Shown here: positions 11,115-21,582 of the stretch, piece by piece
Layout: each line of letters starts with the position of its first letter
Position numbering within the stretch: position 1 is the first letter of the stretch
From: Tetracladium setigerum
Taxonomy: Eukaryota > Ascomycota > Leotiomycetes > Helotiales
DNA: 64,000 bases
Direction: 5' to 3'
NCBI GenBank assembly: GCA_031472005.1
Contig: PZJY01000004.1
Coordinates: forward strand, 124,001 to 188,000
Made by a program: the position numbers and the translations under genes
The notes under the pieces: model-generated
What the model was told of the DNA's origin: nothing
Database searches by the model: none
Seen by the model: the letters and a program-made list of their open reading frames with translations, nothing else

Positions 11115-12974
11115 ATGGAGACGAACATGTGGAACAATCCAGTCACCCGTGCACAATTGTGCGATGCTATCAGCCGCCTTCAAGAGCTTAACAGAGTTCC
11201 TACGAAGCCACGAGAGAACGTGCTAGGGCCTATAATGAGCTCAACCCATCGCCTGAGCGGAGACCGAGAGAGCGAAATTGTCGGTAACCTGGCTTTTCTG
11301 TCCGCTACCTCAGACAATTACCAAGAAATCATGGCTGTGTGTGTAGAAGAAGATCCGGACGGAAAGGGAATTACGATACGGCTTGCTTCAAATACAGGAG
11401 ATCTCGCGGCAGTGACCAGTGGCTTTAAAGGTCTTGCAAAGACTTTAGAAGTGGCAGCGTCTCGGGGTCGGTGCATATATCCAATTTATCGCTAAGTTGT
11501 AAACTTACACTTTGGCATAGTAAACTCAAGAGTAGAAGACATAGGCGTCCTCTTTCGACAAATCATTGTCTTGGACTTTCTTCGAATCCTCTCACGACTA
11601 CGTTCACGACATGCTGCTATAACTCTCAAAACAGCCGGCAAGCCTGCCCTTGCTTCCCAATTGAACAATACCCTCAATCACAGCTCTATTAGGGCATCAT
11701 CCAAAACGGCAAAATGCAAACTGAGGTCGTTGAAATCTGCGGCCGGAGTCTTGCATGAGGCCTTCGTCCGTCTTGAGGCTATCAAAGACTTGGTTGCCGA
11801 AAAGAACGAGGCGTGCGAGTTAGTTCGGGAGATCGTGATGCAGGCGTACAACGTTACAATAGCTGCAAATCTCAGTGCAGCTATCCAGAGCTCGCTACTC
11901 GATCCTACGCTCAAGACACACCTTCCTGAAGCAATCGGCAAGGTGGGTCGGTATTACTCTGTAGCCCTCGAGCTTGTCTGTTCTGCGAGAGACATGAAAT
12001 GTCCAGTATTTAAGAGCATCAAGGTCGAGCCCTTCCGAATTACAATACCTCCTTCTATTCAAACACACGGCCTAAAGGTTCACGCCGAGATCCAACTGCT
12101 CTTCTTTTACGAGATTCACCGAGGCCGCCCGCAACCGAGAACTATTTGCTCTAGTAAGAGTGCATGCTATCTATGCAACCTGTTCTTCAATCTTCATGGC
12201 GGTTTCCACGTCTCTCGAACGCATGGTAGGCTCTACGATAAATGGCTTCTCCCGGATTGGATAGATATTGCTACAGATCGCCGCCAACACCTTTGCACAG
12301 TTCTGACTGCATTCAAGACAACCATAGACAACAAGATTGCGAGAGCTTCTAGGTCAAAGAATCGCAAAATTTCCTTTCCGAATGAGAGTATGCTGACGCC
12401 CTTCGCTTATTGGCCGTCATCATCCGCTCTATCTGGACACTCGACTTCTCCAACTGCTTCAGAGTCCACGATCCGGCCGGCGTGTCGTCCAACCCCTAGC
12501 GACTTCCCAACTCGCGCCTTGCCACACTCCCAGTTGCGTTTGACACCACCTCAAACACCTCCAGAGTCACCACATTCCGTCATTTCTAGTGACAAAGCGA
12601 AGGCGGGAAAGGCTCCAGGTTCCGTCCACTCTATGGAGAGGTCGTCAACTTTGAGTGCTAAGTCTATACTAATTTTTAGCTACGAGGAACTCCCGTACTC
12701 CCAGCCAATTGTATTGACAACTCTTTCGTTGTATTTACAGATAGATAGATTATCTATTATCTTTGACTTTGTTCAAGTATCATCTGGCAAATTGTCTATT
12801 ACGCAAGAACGATCAAGTTCTTGTGGCGGGAACTATCAGCTAGTCAAAGCGGAAGATATTCCAACTGTTACTGGGATGCAGCTGAGCTGCACACCTGACT
12901 CAAATATTCTTAAATTCCGGTTGGTGACTGATACTATGGGAGGTGTCTGCATTACCTTTGAATGGGATGAATAA
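11115..12974 (+). CDS. OTT_1508-like deaminase (fungal nucleic-acid deaminase superfamily)
   Basis: Two exons; best splice 11471-11530 (GTGCAT...TCAAG, 60 nt), which joins SRGR to VEDIGVLF in frame and gives about 599 residues. The alternative acceptor at 11520 breaks the frame. N-terminal part has the family segment NLAFLSATSDN and TIRLASNTGDLAAV. The catalytic core has the zinc/proton motif VHAEIQLLFFYE (HAE at 12081) and SACYLCNLFFNLHGGFHV (the two zinc Cys near 12165-12176), matching OTT_1508-like deaminases. A Pro/Ser linker (12420-12640) leads to a C-terminal all-beta-looking domain. No internal stops: an intact gene. The family is expanded in fungi, its substrate is unknown, and roles in defence against mobile elements or viruses have only been proposed. 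It lies 2 kb upstream of the viperin cluster. Confidence 0.88.
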
Positions 12975-15019
12975 TAGCACTCTTGTACAAATTAACACTG
13001 AAAGACGAAGTCACAAATTTTCACATTTATATCAAATCTCAAAGTATGGATACAAACGTAAGAGGGTAAAGAGAGTCTACGATGTTACCACGCGCGATCG
13101 ACTATTGCAGGCCTCAAACCTAGCGTGATGTGGGGTAAGAGATCCTATGCTAGGTTGAGGCGCAACTTGGCGTATATCCAGCCTCGTACTTCTCGGCGGT
13201 CAACCGCATACAGCAAACCCGCATTGGATCCCATGAATATGTTGGCCTGTATTCCCACACCACTTGGCAAGACACCTTCCGAGGGAGCCAATTCAGGAAT
13301 TCGAGTGAGACATACACTGACTCTACGTTGTGTAACTGCGTCGCGTAATGCCTCAAACTGCTTGATTGATAACAAATTGAGAATACATTGAGGAGGAAGC
13401 TATCCCAAGACTAGTCCTACATCATCTGTGCTGCTGCCATATGCAATGCCGAGACACCCCGCAGGTCGATTACTGTAATCTTTTGATCCGGCCTAAAAAG
13501 TTTCTTGATGGCTTAATTCCATATTCGTCGAGGCGTCAGATTAGATGTCCGTGTGGCCTCCTCAGCAGAGCTTTGGATGTTGGAGTGCATATGCCGGCTA
13601 CAGCAAGGAGCTAATCACCTTGATCCAAGCAATAATCTACATTTCCGTCACAAGCAATCATCTCTCGCCTGCCGTGGACGCATGGTGGTACTTCGTAAGC
13701 CTATCGAAATCGTGCCTCGCAAACCAGAGAAGCGCGCATGCAGTGTGTCCAACGACAGGAGATAGCATGATAGCCAGTCGCACAGTGACACGTTATGTGC
13801 GTTACACCGAGAGCTGCCTCGAAGGCACGCAATAGTGTTCAGATGTATTGTTACTTGATTTGTTCACCAACCAGGACCTCAGCCGAAGTATTCCTTCGTA
13901 CTCCTAGACCCTTCGTGGATCTCAACGTTGTTGACAATCCTATTATTGCCCGCATACCCATCATGCTTGGCTTTGGTCAAAAGCTTCAAGTCTCCGCTTT
14001 TCAGGATGCTTGCGCAGCCTCTTGATTCCTCGCGACCTGGGAAAGCCTCATTGTAAATGCTTGGGCTTTCGTCAATACTTGTCTGGTCCGTGGGAACATC
14101 TTGAATCCTTTTTACTCCCACAACCTTGTTTGACTACTCGGATGAGGTAGACTACACCTCATTCTTGACGGATGAAGCGCTCTCTTCGAGCGATACCGAG
14201 CCACTACACTTATTTGCAAGTTGAGAACCAGCAAGCGACAATAGTACCAGATACCTGGCGTTCAACGACCCATGCGGAGCACAGGATCGCATATGGAACG
14301 CGATTTTCATAGACACAAAGGGATAAGCGATCCGAGGGGATATTTCTTTTTGTACAAATAGAAAGCAATTCTTTTCATACCATCCTTAATAATCGCTATA
14401 CACCATTGACATGCTTCTTGCCCGCAGAACAAATCAAACGTAAGTTACCACAAGAAAATACCAAGATTTCTTATCCAATCTCAAATCCAAAGATAAATTA
14501 CGAACCTTCTACTTTTGCTTAGGCGTTTTATCACGCTGTCAAATTGTTGACCATTTAGATATGAAGCACAAACGCGCGTTACAAAACCGCCTTTTGCACC
14601 ACCTCCCTTTTTCACGCACACAAGAAGTGTTCTTTCAGATTTGGTATTTCCTCTTCATCTTCAGTGTCCAGTGCGCCTGCAATCGTAGCGCCAATTGCGA
14701 CGCCTCCTACCAACCTTCACATCTATCAAGCGCCATCGTGCCAGCGTGAGGAGCCGGTTTTCGCTCCCACTTTTTCAACCTTGCGAGAGCCGACGTGGCA
14801 GCCATTACAGAAACACAAAGAAGCCGAAAATATTGAGTTACAATCAGGAGGCAAAGACAGGGGGAATTTGCCCCAAAATCTTCATGTCTCAAAACCCTGT
14901 ATGCAGGCTTCCCCAAGCCGCACTGTGGCGTACAAATCACATCTGGACCAAACATCCTCCCCTTTCATCACTACAACACCTCTACATCGAAGTCCCTTCC
15001 AACATAAGTCGCGTTCATA
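12975..15019. other. 2-kb spacer with degenerate fragments
   Basis: No intact gene seen. On the minus strand near 13436-13475 a short piece reads IDLRGVSALHMAA, which recalls an ankyrin repeat, and an adjacent minus-strand frame (13145-13375) reads like a real but unrecognised protein. These may be remains of one decayed gene. The interval also holds the left copy of an about 85-bp direct repeat (13935-14018). The last 450 bp before 15020 presumably include the CYTH gene promoter. Confidence 0.35.
13935..14018 (+). repeat. left copy of an about 85-bp direct repeat flanking the viperin cluster
   Basis: Contains GCATACCCATCATGCTTGGC and GGTCAAAAGCTTCAAGTC. It recurs in the same orientation at 18345-18429 with only a few mismatches. 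Read on the minus strand it encodes LLTKAKHDGYAGNN in both copies, so it may derive from a duplicated unknown gene. Confidence 0.75.
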
Positions 15020-15736
15020 ATGTCGAGAATAACCAACACATCTGCCGGAAGCAGACATGCACTCTCACATATCTCCTGCTACTTCGGTACCGTCGCCTCC
15101 TCCCATTCAGGCAGGGTACAAAATCGCCAGCTCGAGGTCGAGCGCAAATTTTTGGTAACACCAGCTGCTGTTGCCTTTATACGCTCCAACGGCGGCGGTT
15201 CAAGATTCAAGAGGCACGAGAGTCTTGGAACCCAAACCACCCACGATACCTACTACGATCGAAACGACATTCTCTTCTCGAAAGGGGTTTACATTCGTCG
15301 ACGGAATGGATATTGGGAGGCGAAGATCCGGGCGGGCGGCGACTTCATCAATTCAGCGTTCACGGAAGTCAGCGGCAACAATGCAGTGAAGGAGATTATC
15401 GAACAGAAATTGCCTATCACTGCAGACGGACGTAACATTGAGGAAATCTTGGATCCTTGCGCCGAATTTGTCACCAAACGAGAGTCCTGGATAATTGATG
15501 GCAGTTACAAGGTCGACATCGACACGACAGACTTTGGACATATCGTTGGAGAGGTGGAATTGACAAGAACCCTCCATTATGCCGATGATGAAGAGGAGAG
15601 AGGACTAAGAGAAAGGATGGACCAAGACATCGGGGCCTTCATGCAATCTTGCCCACAAGCATTCCCGACTGGACGCCCAGTTGGCAAATTGAGTGCCTAT
15701 TTCAAGAACCGAGCCATAGACCGTGACGGTCGTTGA
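15020..15736 (+). CDS. CYTH-domain triphosphatase (thiamine-triphosphatase-like)
   Basis: Single exon, 238 residues, no lesions. The triphosphate-tunnel signature ExExK is present as EVERK (residues 39-43). Downstream are the usual tunnel strands: DTYYD (76-80), IRRRNGYWEAKIR (92-104), KRESW (153-157), DIDTTDFG (166-173), GEVEL (177-181) and GKLSAYF near the end, the layout of animal ThTPase. CYTH enzymes bind Mg2+ and hydrolyse the triphosphate of thiamine triphosphate, or of tripolyphosphate or nucleotides. The first about 30 residues lack acidic residues and carry Arg, Ser and His, so a mitochondrial presequence is possible. The gene is convergent with viperin, about 100 bp apart. Its conserved pairing with viperin and a nucleotide kinase here suggests, without proof, action on a nucleoside triphosphate. 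Confidence 0.9.
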   Translation: MSRITNTSAGSRHALSHISCYFGTVASSHSGRVQNRQLEVERKFLVTPAAVAFIRSNGGGSRFKRHESLGTQTTHDTYYDRNDILFSKGVYIRRRNGYWEAKIRAGGDFINSAFTEVSGNNAVKEIIEQKLPITADGRNIEEILDPCAEFVTKRESWIIDGSYKVDIDTTDFGHIVGEVELTRTLHYADDEEERGLRERMDQDIGAFMQSCPQAFPTGRPVGKLSAYFKNRAIDRDGR

Positions 15737-15836
15737 TGGCTGACGGAGAAGTCATTACATTCGATTATTCTGTTGAGGAAGATGCCGTGGAGGAAATAGC
15801 TTGATCCAAGCATTGTGTAATTGCTATGGAATTTTA

Positions 15837-16857
15837 TCACCATTCCAATTCATTCCCCTTGTCTTCATTTGAGCCGCAACCTCCTTCACTCGCCTTGGTC
15901 CAATCATAAAGGCCACCTCTCTCCACGAACGCGCTTCGCTCCCACCTGACTTGGGACATCGCCTTCTCCACGCCAACATCCAAGATGCTCTCAGTCGCTT
16001 TCTCCTCCCCATCACCTTTATCCAAAAAGCGCATATACTCGTCCAAAATCAAATAACTTCCCTTCATCATCTTATTACTCTCGGGCACGAAGTACTTCAG
16101 ATGCTTGTGTTTGTCACAGAATGCCTTCCACTGCCCATCGCTTATGAGGAAGGACCGTGCATCGCGTTTTCGCTGTTCATTGTCATTTTCGCCGGTAACG
16201 ATCAGGCACTGGAATACCTTCCATCGGAAAGGTCGAAGTTGTGTGATCAGACGGGTCATATCTTCATCCCAGTTCAAACTACACACAACAGTGTTGACTT
16301 TGAATTTGATACCGAGTTGTTGACACCAACTGGCAACTTTCTTCAGCTGGTCCACGTTCTCTCCACTTTCTGCCTCTTCCAATCTTGATGTTCGTCTCTG
16401 CGTTGAACGAATCGCAGGAGATAGCGACGATGTCAATATACGCCGCGTTCTTGCGCAAAAACTTTTCCGTGATCTTCGAGCCGTTGGAAACAATGCTCAT
16501 GCTCTGAATCCTTAGGTCCTCTTTCCCGTAGCGCAGAAGCTCCTGCATGAACATGGGGTATAGGAAAGGCTCCCCGCCTGCGAAGTTGAGCTTCTCCGTC
16601 CCAGCTTCTTTCAAAAGTTTCATCCCTCGCTTGGCTTCTTCTAGAGAGAGGATGCTGGAGGTTTTCTCGGTGTGGAAGCAGAACCCGCATTCATAGTTGC
16701 ATTTGCGTGAGAAGTGGTAATTAACCGAGATCGGAGTTTCCTTGCTTGGTTGCCAAAGCTGATAGAGGCAGTACAAGAGGTAGGCAGTACCAATGAAGGA
16801 AAAAGCACCTGTGATACTGGTGGCGGTCGAATTATTGAATAGTAGTGAAGACAACAT
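15837..16857 (-). CDS. viperin-like radical SAM enzyme (RSAD2 homologue), one apparent frameshift
   Basis: Minus strand. Residues 14-36 are hydrophobic/amphipathic, like the membrane-anchoring helix of animal viperin. The radical SAM cluster motif CNYECGFC (Cys 53, 57, 60) and the SAM-binding GGEP (94-97) follow; later come SCDSFNAETNIKIGRG, WKVFQCLIVTGEN, YLILDEYMRFL, SILDVGVE and FVERGGLYDW, all viperin-specific. The protein ends in Trp, as in animals where this residue is needed for iron-sulfur loading by the CIA machinery. Length is about 339 residues. One base too many in an A-run (plus strand TTT at 16367-16369) shifts the frame in the middle; removing one restores homology on both sides. 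Animal viperin converts CTP to the viral polymerase chain terminator ddhCTP. Divergent from the nucleotide kinase at 17253. Confidence 0.9.
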
Positions 16858-17252
16858 AGCGGAAGTTAGAGTTGGAGTCGGTCGTCTGTCGCAAAGTTCG
16901 GAGAGGATACTTCAAATTATTGCGAATCTAAGCGTTCAAGCGTGGGAATTGGAGTCGGTTGTTTGCCGCAATTTCCAGAGGGGACTTTCTTTCAGTCATC
17001 AAGTGTTCAGTTGTTCTGTGTAACCCCACAAATCAGCCACGTATGCGCGCTATTAGACTGCTTCGAGCATCTCTCCGTTTGTGTGCACACTGGTCGAGCT
17101 CTTTTCTCACTGCACATGGGAAAAGCCGTGTGCCAAGATCTCGTTGGACGCATTGATGTCCTCCCTAGATTGACAGCCTTACAGAATCTACACCCGTAAC
17201 GTATCAACATCAGTCGCCTTCGATACCATTGATTGAGAGCCTTTCAAAAACC
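16858..17252. promoter_or_regulatory. shared divergent promoter of viperin and the kinase, with a duplicated box
   Basis: This 395-bp gap separates two divergent starts. It contains an imperfect direct duplication: TTGGAGTCGGTCGTCTGTCG at 16872 and TTGGAGTCGGTTGTTTGCCG at 16949, each followed by CAA and a TTC/TCC end, 77 bp apart. No such box was noticed elsewhere in the window. It could bind a regulator that controls both genes together. No clear TATA box was identified. Confidence 0.45.
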
Positions 17253-17967
17253 ATGCCTCCACAAATCTCCTTCATCTTTGTCCTTGGTAAGCTTACTCAC
17301 CTTCCCTTCAATAAGTGTATCAAGCCTCAAGATTCTAAATCATTTGACACAGGTTGCCCCGGAGCCGGCAAAATCACCCTCAGCGCCCTCCTTACAGATG
17401 AATTCCCTGTGCGGCATATCTCGGTTGGCGACTCCTACGACGCATCAAGAACGACGCTACTCATCCTCAAGTAGGCGCCCTTGCGTCCTTGCTAAATAAG
17501 CAGGAACTGATCGATGGAAATGTTCTGATTCCCATCCTACGGAACGAGCTAGAAGGGTTAGAGACGCCAGAGCTGAGGAAGAGAGTGGTGTTGGCTTCCC
17601 GCGGAACTTGGCACAGCTAAGGGCATTTGAAGTAGCGGTAAGTATGTTCGCGAGCAAGCTGCACCGGGTCTGATATAGCAAGCAGTTTGGAGAACCGGCA
17701 CTAGTTCTATTGTTCAAGTGTTCCAAAGAAATCGCGAAGCATCGGTACCTCACGCGCAACTTGGAGGGGCGGGAGGCAGATGATAAGGCAATGTTCGAGA
17801 AACGATATGAGGAATATGCGCGGGAAAACGAGGTTATTGTAAGTGAATATCGGGGAAGGGGGCTGTTGATCGAGCTTGATACTAGTGAAGGGACAAGAGA
17901 GTCGCAAGAGACCCTTCATAACAGACTGGAGAAGGATATCAAGTGGATGAACATTATTCAAAGCTAA
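17253..17967 (+). pseudogene. UMP-CMP-kinase-like nucleoside monophosphate kinase, frame-disrupted
   Basis: ATG 17253; a 66-nt intron (17287-17352, GTAAGC...GACACAG) splits the P-loop, which reads FVLGCPGAGKIT after joining (Walker A GxPGxGK, with Ile where most UMP-CMP kinases have Gly). Then come VRHISVGD (normally GDLLR), HPQVGALASLLNKQELIDGNV, GFPRN (the conserved substrate-side DGFPRN, Asp lost at a break), a second intron (17638-17685) and ALVLLFKCSKEIAKHRYL, EGREADDKAMFEKRYEEY and YRGRGLLIELDTS. Two frame changes, near 17450 and 17595, break the frame, with no nonsense codon needed. The family phosphorylates CMP/UMP to feed CTP synthesis. It is divergent from viperin, matching the animal RSAD2-CMPK2 gene pair, though the enzyme is of the adenylate-kinase fold and not CMPK2 itself. 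Confidence 0.8.
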
Positions 17968-19551
17968 GCAATACACTTGGACACCAGAATACGTAAGGAA
18001 GCTAGGCTGGATTATTATTAATCCGTTCGTCTTTCCTTTCACACTTATTGCCCAGCCATTCTTTACTTTGCACACACTCTTATCTCTCCGATACCTTATG
18101 ACAACTAAATGTCTAATGAGCCTAAGACCACTTGATCTTGATGACTTTCTTACATATTTGATAACTTAATATGCAGCAGTTTTTGTGCGTCAACATGCGT
18201 CTTGGGAATTTCCTTTCATAGCCACCGCATCGGCGTGCGGCGGATCGCTACACCTTGATGCCCTCTACTCGGTGAGTCAGAATCGTTCATCGGCCAAAAC
18301 CACCGCCCAAAGATAACCTTCGTACTCCACACCTTTTATTGCACCAATCCAATTATTGCCCCGCATACCCATCATGCTTGGCTTTGGTCAAAAGCTTCAA
18401 GTCTTAGCTTTTCAGGATGCTTGCGCAGCGTTTCCAGAACGGCCAATTGTTTTGAGGCCTACGAAACAATTCTTGGCGAAGTGTATCGTTAGTTGATCTT
18501 AAGGGCGAATCAGCATTGAAATTCAAGTAACAGATCAGACATACCTCGTACTCCCCCTTAAAAAAATCGTAGCGCACTCCACATCATATGTCTGTGCAAG
18601 GTGTTGGCAACTATCCCCAAGAAGGCAAAAGTTATCGTAAACTTGGAAGTGAATTTGCTAACTTCTAGAAATTTCGAGAATACATATAGACATGTGAACA
18701 AGGTGCAATGTGAGCTGCCGAACTACATACATTCTGTCACCAGAGAAGAATGTCCTGGTGTTGCATCCTAGAATTTGAAGCCTACAATTTGGGTGATGCT
18801 GCCTCACGCTGAATCGAGGGCTACGATTGGGCTGCTGGACGAGGTGCACCCGGATAGTGCAGTGTTGTGTCACACCAATTTTGAGGCCTACAACCACTTG
18901 CTGGAGAAACAGAATGCATGCCTACATAGCTTGAGATACCTCTAGAGGTTGAAGGGATAGTTAGGGATGAAGGTAGTTGATAGATGAGAGGTGTGGGGTG
19001 GAAAGTGCGGAAGGGAAATATTCTACGTGCTGGGACGAGTTTTGTGTCATATAACGAACTGTTTTTAGCCAGATCCCACGCTGTAGCTGCTTCATATCGC
19101 CCTTCTACGACGTGCAACAAAATAAGTCTAGATTGCCCAGTGGCTGTGTTATTACTTGGCGGTTCACCAACAATGGACCCCCATGAATGGCGTGCATGGG
19201 AGTTCCGCATGGAAATCAGGCTTGGCTGAAAAGCTCCCCTCCTATGGCAAAAGCAGTCTTCAACAGTTCCAACAAGCTACTGTTTTTGCCATTACACTTT
19301 TGCATCCCTCGTACAAGTAGTAAATATCAAACGAAGAGGCAGTTTGGCTACCACACTTTGCATCCATTGAATAAGCAGCCACTTTTCCTGTCATACCGCT
19401 TCCAATAAGGAGCCATTTCTGCAGCCACACCTTCATTAAGGCTGTAGGTCATCCACCAATATTTTTTATCGATGTTAATCGTTAAAATTTTGATTTGTAA
19501 CTATTTTAAGAGAGTGATATTAACTTTCCTTAGGGATATGACATTGGCGGA
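17968..19551. other. spacer with no recognised gene
   Basis: Open frames on both strands overlap and show no domain. It contains the right copy of the about 85-bp direct repeat (18345-18429). Confidence 0.45.
18345..18429 (+). repeat. right copy of the about 85-bp direct repeat
   Basis: Same orientation as the copy at 13935-14018. The two copies enclose the CYTH, viperin and kinase genes in a 4.4-kb interval. Similarity stops sharply on both sides of the repeat. Confidence 0.75.
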
Positions 19552-20579
19552 ATGTTAAGGAACAACGTAGCTTTGAGCAAGTTTGCAGCTGCCGCTGGGT
19601 TCTTCATGCTCCCTTTGCGTATCCTTGTTAACCCTCTTAATAGTTGGATTATGCTTTTACCTATGGGCCAGCTTTTCCAAGTTACATCAGCGGCTATCAA
19701 AAGAAGAATGAATAATAGCGATACTCGTTACGATGTGCTTTCGCACTGGCTAGATACAAGCAAAAACAATCCTGAGAAATTGAGTTTCCAGGACATTGTG
19801 GCGCAAGCTAATGTCAATGTTGGAGCGGGCGCAGAACCAGTTTCTTGTACCTAAAAACCCCCCTTCTCCCTTCTTATCATTCACTGACTCAAGAAATAAG
19901 CTGCAGTCCAAAGTTGTATTTATCATATGATCCGACATCCCGAAGCATGGCTGAAGGTTCGTAACGAGATTGATGCCGCTCGAGGTCGAACCTATGCCTG
20001 GATCACGTTATTTCGTTCCGTGATGCCGAGAATCTTCCATATCTTAAAGCTTGCATCAAAGAAGCCTTGAGAATTTTTAGCCCCACGACTATGGGACTAC
20101 CTCGTGTAGCTCCGAAGGAGGGCATCACCATCGCGGGCCGTCATTTTGAAGAGGGCACGATTTTAAGCATTTCTCCACAGTTAGTATAGCGATCATGAAC
20201 AATATTTGTGAAACTAACTTCTATAGGGCAGTTCATTCCTCAAAAGAGATCTGGGGAATGGACGCCAACGAGTGGAATCCAGAACGTTGGATGTCGGAAG
20301 ATGCCAAAGAGCTAGAAAATAACTGGTTGCCGGTAACTTATTCTGGTGTGCCTAAACTTGATAAACTACTAACTAAAGCAGTTTTCTGCAGGTTATATGA
20401 CCTGTCCGGGACGTCACTTTGCGAGAATGCAGATATCAAAGATATTAGCCTCCATGGTTCGTGATTATAACATTCGTCAGGTAGAGCCTGATAAGCCCTG
20501 GCAATACGCAGCAAATTTTACAGCTCTGACACATTCATGGCCTGTCTATGTTCAGAAGAGAGATACTTCGAGCAGATAA
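19552..20579 (+). pseudogene. cytochrome P450, C-terminal half, frameshifted
   Basis: The I-helix region is GAGAEPVS (19825-19845), then IYHMIRHPEAWLKVRNEID, the K-helix/ExxR region as ACIKEALRIFSPTT (ExxR = EALR), NEWNPERW, and the haem loop GYMTCPGRHFARMQ with the axial Cys. Introns fit at about 19846-19900, 20180-20225 and 20334-20390. The frame breaks near 20010. The N-terminal half (membrane anchor, Pro-hinge) is missing upstream of 19552, where sequence becomes AT-rich. The best likeness is to fungal P450s of the benzoate-hydroxylase/pisatin-demethylase type. Not functional. Confidence 0.8.
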
Positions 20580-21149
20580 AATTCAGGCTGGTAGCCCTAT
20601 ATTGCTAGCCTCTGAATTGTCGACGCGTTATAATTTATTTGCAATCAGAATGATCAATTCGCCACAGCAATGGCTTATATAGATGGTAGACAAGTTAAAT
20701 GGCGGTGATAGGGTAAAATGTCTTACAGCGAAACCTTATATAAGTTAATTAGTGGGTTTAATAACAAATCTGCTCAATCTGTATTGTATGATGAAGGGAA
20801 GCATTATCCATTATTAAAACCAACTTTGATTCTGGCAATTTGCCATAAAAGGGAAGCAACTGCTTAATGTCTATCTCTACGTCCCGAAACGCCCGCCGTA
20901 ACGCGACGAACTAATTGTTTGAGAATTAAGTCAAGTTGGATTTCTTTTCTTAGCAAAGTCTACAAAGTGTCTGTTATTCATTTAATATTTTCTTTAAATA
21001 TTGGTCCCTAAGGAGAACCCTTGGAACAGAGAAAAAGAGGGCGGTTGATGATACTATCGATTGTTTTATTCACGCTACTGATCTTCGTTGCCGCTGTTTG
21101 CCCCTATTTGATTGCGACTTTTAAAGTCTTTCAAAATTCGGCCGATCGT

Positions 21150-21582
21150 TCCTTTGCTCCCTTGTTAATTAGGGGTTCTTGAAAGCAATTCGGCGACCGA
21201 ATCTCTCTTGTTTAGAAACCGTCTCGATTGCGTAGACTGAGCAATTCTAACCTCATACCCTAGTTACATCTTTCCACGGCGTACGTCGGTTTTGAGCTGA
21301 TCCGCAGACCCAATCAATAAGCTGTTTACGTTCGGTAGGGCCGAGTTAAGGCTTTCGACCTGATCGATTCTTTGGAGGAGTGTGTCGATGGGAGATAGCG
21401 TATTTGACCTGTCCTAGTGTCGGGATTAATTGCGAGGCGATATTGTCTTTCGACCAGCCGGCGTAACGATAAAGAATTTGAACTTTGAGGCGATGGTCGC
21501 AGGTACAGTTACGCTGAGAAAACTTTAGTGTGGAGACCTCGTAGACGAAATTAGTCGAGTAATCAAGTGCTAATTGCGACAT
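21150..21582 (-). mobile_element. Tc1-type transposase relic (N-terminal DNA-binding part)
   Basis: One minus-strand frame reads, with stops, RLKVQILYRYAGWSKDNIAS, then QVKYAISHRHTPPKNRSGRKP (typical tandem helix-turn-helix and GRP-like linker of fungal Tc1 transposases), and then ERKQLIDWV and NRRTPWKDV. At least four in-frame stops interrupt it (after GRKP, two near 21235-21245, and after FKNP) without frameshifts. The catalytic DDE domain was not found downstream. Confidence 0.65.

Noticed and set aside
11492..11941. Minus-strand frames opposite the deaminase gene
   Set aside because: Shadows of the intact plus-strand coding sequence.
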